This document shows, piece by piece, positions 13,606 through 20,029 of a DNA stretch of 20,029 nt. Made by a program: the position numbers and the translations under genes. The stretch is from Coxiellaceae bacterium UBA6002 (GTDB taxonomy: Bacteria > Pseudomonadota > Gammaproteobacteria > UBA6002), in NCBI GenBank assembly GCA_002429595.1, contig DJAM01000170.1:1-20029 (forward strand), given 5' to 3'. The notes below the pieces were generated by a model. That model was not told the DNA's origin. It did not search any database and worked only from the letters and a program-made list of their open reading frames with translations. Numbering within the stretch: the first letter of the stretch is position 1; every line of letters starts with the position of its first letter.

Positions 13606-16263
13606 ATGTATAAAGCACTCGAACGACTACTTAGAAAAGAACCGCCAATTGTTGAAGTTGAATCCCCTGGCAGCATAGCACGAGCACAATTAGATCAGCT
13701 CACCAAAGTGATTGAGCAGAATCCCGAAAACGTCACTGTCATGCTTGCCCTAGCTAAAACACATTGCCTGCTATTAGATCTTAAACAGGCTTCAATGTGG
13801 TTAAATAAAGCCATTAGTTCGCCTCAATTTGACCCTAATTGCCACAAAATTGAACTTTCCATTGATCAATTCAGCCTTCTCAACATCGACCTTCTTACTC
13901 TTCGTGCCATTCAAGCATTTTTTCTTAAGTTAATTGAATTACCACCAACTTATTTTTCTGGTTATAGAGAACTTAGACAAGTTACTGATTTACAAAATGT
14001 CAAACGCCTTAAATCAATAATTGAAAAAGCATTAGTGTCTGACCTTGATGGAAAAGCAGCTTTCGCAGTGATAGGGTTTTACAAAAAATTTCGTTCTGAC
14101 TTCAACTTTTCTACCTCTCAAATTCAATCTTGGATTCAAGCTGCAAAACCTGTTATTGAAGCAGAACTTGTAAAACTACCTCCAATTACCGAACAGGAGT
14201 CTGATCTCATCGCTCAAAAGCTTCCATATATTGATGTCTTACCTAAAGAGCTAGAAACGAGAAGAGACTTTATAGAAAAATTTGCGCCTTATAATGAACA
14301 ATGTGCTCATATTTACTTGAATTGGCATTTGAAAGGCAATCACCATTACGGTGAAAGATCTGCCGAAACGCTACTATCATGTGCTCGACATTTTCATATA
14401 TTACTTCCAGCAATAATGGCACATCATGATTTTAGTAAAAGTACTATAACCTTCATCGAAGGTGCGTTACCCGAAGCTGTCGAACAACTTAGGCAAGTCT
14501 GGCAAGAAAAACCTCATAATTATGGAGATATTCTAATTATAAAAGAAAATGATCCCGTATTATGCGAGGATTATAGAGGCAAACGGTTCCGATACCATTT
14601 ATGCGGCCGTGATAAACAAAATCAGCCAGTACAAACAATAGAGCTTGCTCCATATTTAGAAGGTTATGTACTTCCACGAAGAGGAATGTTTGCAAGCCGA
14701 GTTGAGGACCATGAGGTTTCAAACGTTGAAAATTCCCGTGATAGAGTTTGGCTACTTTGCCTAAATTCATCTTTAGACACCCGTAATTTTGCACCGTCTG
14801 AGGAATTACATTTCCTTTATAGAATATACAAGCTCAAACCTGAAGATGATCTTGAGCTACCTTGGGGTGCTCTGGATTCTATTATTTCAGAAGACTTACG
14901 TTTAAGATTACTTTCACATCCCCAAAGGGGTAAAATTAGCAAAGATGTGTGCCTAAGATGGGCATCTGAATCTGTACATGTCTGTAAATTGCTTTTATCT
15001 TACTTTAATGGCGCCAATGTAATTGGCTTGGAACCTTCTGACTTGTTTGAAGCGGTTACCAAACACTCTTTACATCTTTCCGCTTTGGAAATTAAAACTT
15101 TTTTAGAAGTACTCAAAATTGATGAACGTATTGTTCAAGTAGATTCATTTAATACGACAACACCCCTCATCAAAATACTTCGTAATCAACCAACCCTGAA
15201 ACCTCAAATTACACAGATTCTCATAGCTTATTTAAGAGAAATGCATGTAGAAATGGTAATAAATTTGTTATCCACAAATCTCGATGTGCTTGCAGATTCT
15301 ATGCAACAATTAATCGAAAGAATGTCTTTTGCTTCTTCATCACATCCTGTACTTGTCAAATATAGTGAGTTTATTGTGTCTAACCGAGAACATGTTAATC
15401 TCAAAGAGATCATAACGAAGCAGCCACGCTTAGCATTGCCAATTTTGCGACTATTACTAGCTTACAATTTTCTATCATTTGAAGAACAGATCCATTTAGC
15501 GAAAGATAACCTTGAGGCTGCTGAACATTATTTTATTTTAATACAGAATAGGGCGTTTACTAATTTTGCGGATGTTCAGCTCGCAACTTGGCTAAAGATC
15601 ATTGGTCTAGCACAACCCTCTCTAGCTCTAAAGTGCGGACTTGAATGTTTAGAAATGTTACAGTTTGATGCCGCTCATGAATTGCTTAACAGCGTTACAC
15701 CAACCAATAGTGGTTATCATCAAGCACAATACGAATGTGCCAACATTCAATTTTGTTTTAAAAATGATAAACTAGCTGCTCGAAGCCATTTAGAAAGAAT
15801 CCCAAAAGAAAGCGATTATTTTCATGCAACTTTAACTGCATCAACTTTTTTTACTGACTCAGTTCCAATTACAGATATTTACAAACGATTGGTGACACAA
15901 AAAAGTGAAGAAACTATTGCTATAGAAGGCACCACCTCCCTTTTTGACATCCGTAGTGCCCATCACCTTTTAGGGAACATCCATGATAAAAAGATTACAC
16001 CAGCTGTTCTAGAACAAGTGGTGTCATGGTATAGAAATAGCCTGGCATTCTATCAACGAGAATCGGAAGCAGAAAAATGTGTTATCGAAAGAGCAGGGAA
16101 CCCAATCTTAAATGACACAGGACGATATCGTGTTCTTCGTGATTTTATGTTTGCAAACGAAAATGCCAATAGCAATTTTAGAAGATTTTTACCAGAGTAT
16201 TTTGGTGAAACATTTTTTAAGCAGGATTCAGCTAAGCCCACGCCGCGTTTAGGATCTACTTAG
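13606..16263 (+). CDS. Uncharacterised 885-aa protein with TPR-like stretches
   Basis: I do not recognise this protein. It is a single intact frame with normal codon use for the window. Residues about 22-77 (SIARAQLDQL to the LNKAISS helix) and about 675-745 look like helical TPR-type repeats. Much of the rest is predicted alpha-helical. A central section at about 305-420, with RGKRFRYHLCGRD, PYLEGYVLPRRGMFASR and RVWLLCLN, is more beta-like and may be a distinct domain. There is no signal peptide, membrane helix or clear catalytic motif. The C-terminus (RFLPEYFGETFFKQ then a polar tail ending PTPRLGST) lacks the acidic E-block of many Dot/Icm effectors. It starts from an ATG with no visible ribosome binding site and stands alone between a palindromic repeat and convergent rmuC. 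A lineage-specific protein is likely; effector status is only a possibility. Confidence 0.85.
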   Translation: MYKALERLLRKEPPIVEVESPGSIARAQLDQLTKVIEQNPENVTVMLALAKTHCLLLDLKQASMWLNKAISSPQFDPNCHKIELSIDQFSLLNIDLLTLRAIQAFFLKLIELPPTYFSGYRELRQVTDLQNVKRLKSIIEKALVSDLDGKAAFAVIGFYKKFRSDFNFSTSQIQSWIQAAKPVIEAELVKLPPITEQESDLIAQKLPYIDVLPKELETRRDFIEKFAPYNEQCAHIYLNWHLKGNHHYGERSAETLLSCARHFHILLPAIMAHHDFSKSTITFIEGALPEAVEQLRQVWQEKPHNYGDILIIKENDPVLCEDYRGKRFRYHLCGRDKQNQPVQTIELAPYLEGYVLPRRGMFASRVEDHEVSNVENSRDRVWLLCLNSSLDTRNFAPSEELHFLYRIYKLKPEDDLELPWGALDSIISEDLRLRLLSHPQRGKISKDVCLRWASESVHVCKLLLSYFNGANVIGLEPSDLFEAVTKHSLHLSALEIKTFLEVLKIDERIVQVDSFNTTTPLIKILRNQPTLKPQITQILIAYLREMHVEMVINLLSTNLDVLADSMQQLIERMSFASSSHPVLVKYSEFIVSNREHVNLKEIITKQPRLALPILRLLLAYNFLSFEEQIHLAKDNLEAAEHYFILIQNRAFTNFADVQLATWLKIIGLAQPSLALKCGLECLEMLQFDAAHELLNSVTPTNSGYHQAQYECANIQFCFKNDKLAARSHLERIPKESDYFHATLTASTFFTDSVPITDIYKRLVTQKSEETIAIEGTTSLFDIRSAHHLLGNIHDKKITPAVLEQVVSWYRNSLAFYQRESEAEKCVIERAGNPILNDTGRYRVLRDFMFANENANSNFRRFLPEYFGETFFKQDSAKPTPRLGST

Positions 16264-16276
16264 CTTCTCACTTGCG

Positions 16277-16319
16277 TTCACTCGTGTGAATAACAAAGAT
16301 TTCCTGGGTTTCACCCAGG
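16277..16319. terminator. Tandem hairpins between convergent genes
   Basis: TTCAC (16277-16281) pairs with GTGAA (16286-16290), and CCTGGGT (16303-16309) pairs with ACCCAGG (16313-16319) across a three-base loop. The second stem directly abuts the rmuC stop codon at 16320-16322. They could end both converging transcripts, although no long T-run is present on either side. The second shares its sequence with the element at 6122-6186. Confidence 0.5.
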
Positions 16320-17579
16320 CTACACTTCTGATTCGATTATCGTTAGGCTTAGATCTTTGTCTAATTCAACTTTTTCAATCTTGGTGAACCGGCTTGTTAG
16401 TTTCTTGGAGGACTTATGGACTTCTTCGACATCTTGATGGGCCTGTTGGATGTGTTTGGCTAAATTGTCGATTCGTTTTTGGAAGCGATCGAAGTCTTTG
16501 CCAAGTTGCACTAAGTGCTCCTGGATAATATGAACCTGCCTGCGTGTGGCAGCGTCTTTTAAGACTGCGCGCGCAGTATTGAGTATTGCCACCAAGGTCG
16601 TTGGTGAAACTAACCAAACACGAAGGCTGTGGGCATAATCAATCAATTCGGGGTAGTTAGAATGAATTTCGGCAAAGATAGCTTCTGCTGGGATAAACAT
16701 CATGGCGCCATCTGATGTTTCGCCTGGAATGATATAGCGGCTGCTAATATCGACAATATGTTTACGCACATCTGTCCGGAATTGTTGTTCAGCTTGCTTT
16801 CGCTCTGGTTCTGAGGAAGCAATATCCGTGTAGCGACGGTAACTTTCTAATGGAAACTTCGCGTCAATGACAATATTGCCAGTTGGGTCGGGTAAGAACA
16901 AAATAGCGTCGGCGCGTTTTTCATTGGAAAGGGTGAATTGCAATTGGTAGGTCTGTTCTGGCATGAAATTCTGGATGAGATGATTTAATTGAACTTCGCC
17001 AAATGCGCCTCTGGAACGCTTATCCGCTAAGACTTCTTGAAGACTGACTACATTCATCGAAAGTTCAGTGATCTTCTTTTGAGCTTCATCGATGAGTGCT
17101 AAACGCTTGATGATATCCGTGAACGTGGCGGTGGTTTTCTCGAAACCGTCGGTGAGGCGCTTATCGACTTGTTGGCTGATTTCTTTGAGTTTGTTATCTG
17201 TATCAGTGGTTAGTTTGTCCATTTTTTTACTAATCAGTTCGCCGTGATTAGCAAGTGCTTCATTTAGTTGTTGGCGAATATCAGTCATGCCTAGCGTGAG
17301 GCTATCTTGGAGAGTTTTTAACGTTTTAAGTTGATGTTGGTCGAATTGAGTGCGCTGTTCTACTTGCTCTTTTTGAGCCTCTGAAAGCAAGCGTAGTAGG
17401 TGGTCACGAAGCTCTAAGATATTTCGATCGCGCTCATCCAGACGCACCAAGAGTTGCTCAGCCAGTTTTTGGTTGATTTGGCTGGCCTGGAAAATTTTTT
17501 TTAAGTGTAGTGAGCCCAAGATTAAACCCAACAGTATTAGGCCAGCCGCCGCATTGACACTGACTAATAGTATTTCCAT
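16320..17579 (-). CDS. rmuC: RmuC family protein (DNA recombination protein)
   Basis: This 419-aa protein has the standard RmuC plan: an N-terminal membrane helix (about residues 5-24), a long coiled coil (about 30-185) and a PD-(D/E)xK nuclease-like domain (about 188-370). Likely catalytic residues are E195 (SRGAFGEVQL), D224 (KRADAILFL) and D239-x-K241 (VIDAKFP). Further family motifs include GAMMFIPAEAIFAEIH and VWLVSPTTLVAILNTA. RmuC limits inversions at short inverted repeats in E. coli; here this is by homology. The ATG at 17579 has GGAG on the minus strand at 17586-17589. It is divergent from tex with 96 bases between and convergent with the unknown 885-aa gene. Confidence 0.95.
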   Translation of the reverse strand: MEILLVSVNAAAGLILLGLILGSLHLKKIFQASQINQKLAEQLLVRLDERDRNILELRDHLLRLLSEAQKEQVEQRTQFDQHQLKTLKTLQDSLTLGMTDIRQQLNEALANHGELISKKMDKLTTDTDNKLKEISQQVDKRLTDGFEKTTATFTDIIKRLALIDEAQKKITELSMNVVSLQEVLADKRSRGAFGEVQLNHLIQNFMPEQTYQLQFTLSNEKRADAILFLPDPTGNIVIDAKFPLESYRRYTDIASSEPERKQAEQQFRTDVRKHIVDISSRYIIPGETSDGAMMFIPAEAIFAEIHSNYPELIDYAHSLRVWLVSPTTLVAILNTARAVLKDAATRRQVHIIQEHLVQLGKDFDRFQKRIDNLAKHIQQAHQDVEEVHKSSKKLTSRFTKIEKVELDKDLSLTIIESEV

Positions 17580-17675
17580 CCTAATCTCCGTAAATGGTGC
17601 TTTTAAAAACGCGCTCGTAACATATAATACGATCTAACTAACTGGTCTAGATAATAACACTAAATAGGTCTTTCG
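17580..17675. promoter_or_regulatory. Divergent rmuC/tex promoter region
   Basis: This 96-base gap must carry promoters for both genes. A perfect TATAAT at 17623-17628 is the best tex -10 candidate, about 48 bases before its ATG; the -35 region (TTTTAA near 17601-17606) is poor. For rmuC only the GGAG ribosome binding site (minus strand, 17586-17589) is clear. Confidence 0.45.
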
Positions 17676-19934
17676 ATGGATATCATAGAAACACTCTCTA
17701 AAAATTTATCACTTAAAACTTCACAGGTTTCTGCTGCTGTGAAACTTTTGGATGAGGGCGCTACCGTTCCCTTTATTGCACGTTACCGTAAGGAAGTGAC
17801 TCAAAACTTATCCGATGTTGAATTACGTGATCTTTTGGAACAACTCACTTATCTACGAGAACTAGAGGAGAGACGAGCTGTTATCCTAGAAAGTATTAGA
17901 ACTCAAGAAAAGATGACGCCAGAGCTTGAAAAGCAAATCAATGCAGCGGATAGCAAAGCAAAACTTGAAGACCTTTATTTACCTTATAAACCCAAACGTC
18001 GCACTAAAGCGCAAATCGCAAGAGAGGCTGGCCTTGAGCCTTTAGCATTAGCACTGTGGCAAGAAGATGCTAACCAGCCCCCCCTTGAACAAGCGCAAGC
18101 CTATACTAATCCAGATAAAGATGTACCAGATGCACAGGCAGCTTTGGAAGGGGCACGTCAAATTCTGATGGAGCTTTGGTCTGAAAATGCACAACTAACA
18201 GACGAACTGCGAACCTTTATGTGGCAGCATTGCATCGTCACCAGCCAAGTCATCGCTGGACAAGAGGAAGAAGGTAAGAAGTTCAGTGATTATTTTGAAT
18301 ACGCAGAACCGATCAAGCGCATACCTTCCCATAGAGCGCTAGCATTGTTTCGTGGGCGTAGGGAGAAAATTCTTAAAATTTCATTAGAACTTCCAGAGGA
18401 GCTAGATAGCTCTGTCTTAAATAAAATAGCGACTTTTTATGAATTAGCTAATTCGTCAACTGTCTGTCAAAGCTGGCTCCAAGAAACCGTAAATTGGTGT
18501 TGGAAAATTAAGTTATTTACTCGCCTCGAATTGGATCTGATGAACACACTGCGCGAAGATGCCGAAACTCATGCAATTAAAGTCTTTGCGAATAATCTAA
18601 AAGATTTATTGATGGCATCCCCAGCAGGCGCGAAGGTGACCATGGGTTTAGATCCTGGATTTCGAACTGGTGTCAAAGCTGCCATCATTGATGCCACTGG
18701 TAAATTATTAGACCAAACGACGATTTTTCCTCATGCTCCTTCAAATCAGTGGCAAAAATCATTAGCTGTTTTATCGAAACTTTGTAACGACTATCAGGTT
18801 GAGCTCATTAGCATTGGCAACGGTACCGCTTCTCGTGAGACAGATAAATTAGTCAGCGAATTATTAGCAACTTTAAATAACAACAAAATTCACAAAATTG
18901 TAGTGTCAGAAGCGGGAGCCTCTGTCTATTCTGCCTCTAAAATTGGTAGCGAAGAATTCCCAGACCTTGATGTCTCCTACCGAGGCGCTGTTTCAATCGC
19001 ACGAAGGCTTCAAGATCCATTAGCAGAACTTGTAAAAATCGAACCAAAATCAATTGGCGTAGGACAATATCAACATGATGTTAGCCAAGTACAATTAGCA
19101 CGTAGCCTTGAGGGTGTAGTGGAAGACTGTGTTAACGCGGTGGGTGTTGATGTCAATACGGCTTCACCGTCGTTATTGGCGCGGGTTGCAGGGCTTAATG
19201 ACACCATTGCCAGTAATATTGTTGAGTTTCGAAACCAGCATGGTGCCTTTGGTACCCGAGAAAACTTAAAGAAAGTCCCACGGCTTGGAGATAAAACGTT
19301 TGAGCAAGCAGCAGGGTTTCTACGAATTATCAATGGTACTAATCCATTAGATTCATCTGCTGTTCACCCTGAAGCCTATCCTGTAGTTGCAAAGATTATT
19401 GCCAAAAACAACGTGTCAATCACTAAAATTATCGGCAACACGGAACTGCTACAACAAGTTAACCCCAAAGAATATTTGGATGATCAATTCGGTTTAGCGA
19501 CCGTCGTCGATATCATCAAAGAATTAGAAAAACCTGGCCGGGATCCGCGACCTGAATTTAAAATGGCGACTTTCAAAGAGGGAATTAACGAAATCCAAGA
19601 TCTAACAGCAGGCATGGAGTTACAAGGCTGTATCACTAATGTCACTGCGTTTGGTGCCTTCGTTGATATTGGCGTGCATCAAGATGGTTTGGTGCATAAG
19701 TCACAACTTGCAGATCGGTTTGTAAATGATCCACGCGAGGTCGTAAAGGTAGGGGATATCGTCACTGTGACGGTTCTTGAAGTTGATATTCCAAGGAAAA
19801 GAATTAGTCTTAAAATGGGCAAAGGTCAAAAAGAAGCTGTGGTTAAACCAGAATATAAAAAGGAAAAGAAGCCTAAACCACAAGCAGAGCCATCATTATT
19901 TGCATCAGCATTAGGACAAGCGCTTAAGAAATAG
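17676..19934 (+). CDS. tex: Tex family transcription accessory protein
   Basis: This 752-aa cytosolic nucleic-acid-binding protein is full length for the family. It has an N-terminal helical/HTH region (TVPFIARYRKEVTQNLSD at about 30-48), the YqgF/RNase H-like core starting at M323 (GLDPGFRTGVKAA), and the Y-x-SASKIGSEEFP-type segment. A helix-hairpin-helix region follows from V489 (VGVDVNTASPSLLARV, then LKKVPRLGDKTFEQAAGF), and then a C-terminal S1 RNA-binding domain at about 647-716 (GCITNVTAFGAFVDIGVHQDGLVH). A lysine-rich tail (KPEYKKEKKPKPQ) completes it. Tex relates to eukaryotic Spt6 and affects transcription and stress or virulence traits in several bacteria. The start ATG has only a weak AGG at 17666-17668. 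Confidence 0.97.
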   Translation: MDIIETLSKNLSLKTSQVSAAVKLLDEGATVPFIARYRKEVTQNLSDVELRDLLEQLTYLRELEERRAVILESIRTQEKMTPELEKQINAADSKAKLEDLYLPYKPKRRTKAQIAREAGLEPLALALWQEDANQPPLEQAQAYTNPDKDVPDAQAALEGARQILMELWSENAQLTDELRTFMWQHCIVTSQVIAGQEEEGKKFSDYFEYAEPIKRIPSHRALALFRGRREKILKISLELPEELDSSVLNKIATFYELANSSTVCQSWLQETVNWCWKIKLFTRLELDLMNTLREDAETHAIKVFANNLKDLLMASPAGAKVTMGLDPGFRTGVKAAIIDATGKLLDQTTIFPHAPSNQWQKSLAVLSKLCNDYQVELISIGNGTASRETDKLVSELLATLNNNKIHKIVVSEAGASVYSASKIGSEEFPDLDVSYRGAVSIARRLQDPLAELVKIEPKSIGVGQYQHDVSQVQLARSLEGVVEDCVNAVGVDVNTASPSLLARVAGLNDTIASNIVEFRNQHGAFGTRENLKKVPRLGDKTFEQAAGFLRIINGTNPLDSSAVHPEAYPVVAKIIAKNNVSITKIIGNTELLQQVNPKEYLDDQFGLATVVDIIKELEKPGRDPRPEFKMATFKEGINEIQDLTAGMELQGCITNVTAFGAFVDIGVHQDGLVHKSQLADRFVNDPREVVKVGDIVTVTVLEVDIPRKRISLKMGKGQKEAVVKPEYKKEKKPKPQAEPSLFASALGQALKK

Positions 19935-19955
19935 AACTGTGATTCCCTGCATCTT

Positions 19956-20029
19956 GTCATTCCCGCGAAGGCGGGAATCCATGTTTGAGTGTGGCTGGAA
20001 GGATGGATTCCCGCCTTCGCGGGAATGAC
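19956..20029. repeat. dRS3-like palindromic repeat pair, copy 2, at window end
   Basis: 27-base arms at 19956-19982 and 20003-20029 are perfectly complementary around a 20-base spacer. Each arm contains ATTCCC-N8-GGGAAT with GCGAAGGC as the middle, against GCGTAGGC in copy 1; both arms differ together. It begins 21 bases after the tex stop, and the right arm ends exactly at the window edge, so the element may extend further. Confidence 0.9.

Noticed and set aside
13606..16263. Calling the 885-aa protein a Dot/Icm effector
   Set aside because: The C-terminus lacks an acidic E-block and no eukaryote-like domain is recognisable. The organism itself is not established.

Overview
The window looks like chromosome of a low-GC gammaproteobacterium. 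The gene set (large-type NAD-glutamate dehydrogenase, QseB/QseC-type two-component pair, RmuC, Tex, a DUF692/DUF2063 operon) and the AT-rich codon use would suit Legionellales or a relative, but that placement is inference from protein flavour only. There are no tRNA or rRNA genes, no transposase, no phage genes and no CRISPR array. Most genes are housekeeping. The accessory interest lies in one small peptide operon, one unrecognised large protein and several palindromic intergenic elements.

Layout. 96-3308 (+) is a tightly overlapping trio: a YyaL/SPATA20-type thioredoxin-domain protein, a thioredoxin-like [2Fe-2S] ferredoxin and a cysteine-rich DUF2797 protein. 3309-3868 is a 560-base gap with a 38-bp inverted repeat built of GGGAAC-like hexamers. 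3869-5937 (-) is a response regulator/sensor kinase operon (QseB/QseC-like, with a 4-base overlap). 5938-6316 is a divergent regulatory gap holding a GC-rich 26-bp hairpin element and a perfect 18-bp palindrome. 6317-11206 (+) encodes the 1629-aa NAD-specific glutamate dehydrogenase. 11443-13349 (+) is the most interesting unit: a 63-residue peptide with a lipoprotein-like signal and 16 cysteines, followed by a DUF692 (MNIO family) enzyme and a DUF2063 partner. 13606-16263 (+) is an 885-aa protein with no domain I recognise beyond weak TPR-like stretches. 16320-17579 (-) is rmuC, and 17676-19934 (+) is tex, divergent from it. Two copies of a dRS3-like palindromic repeat lie at 13395-13473 and 19956-20029, the second at the window end.

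How the genes work together. The DUF692/DUF2063 pair is the established maturation machinery for copper-binding or otherwise cysteine-modified ribosomal peptides (methanobactin, TglA, HvfA and bufferin families). With a secreted, cysteine-packed peptide immediately upstream, 11443-13349 reads as a precursor-maturase-partner operon. The precursor is unlike those I know of: it has a lipobox, dense CxxC repeats and no EGKCG repeats. Two strong hairpins separate the precursor from the enzymes, and a near-perfect 21-bp dyad lies upstream of it. This is my best candidate for an undescribed system in the window.
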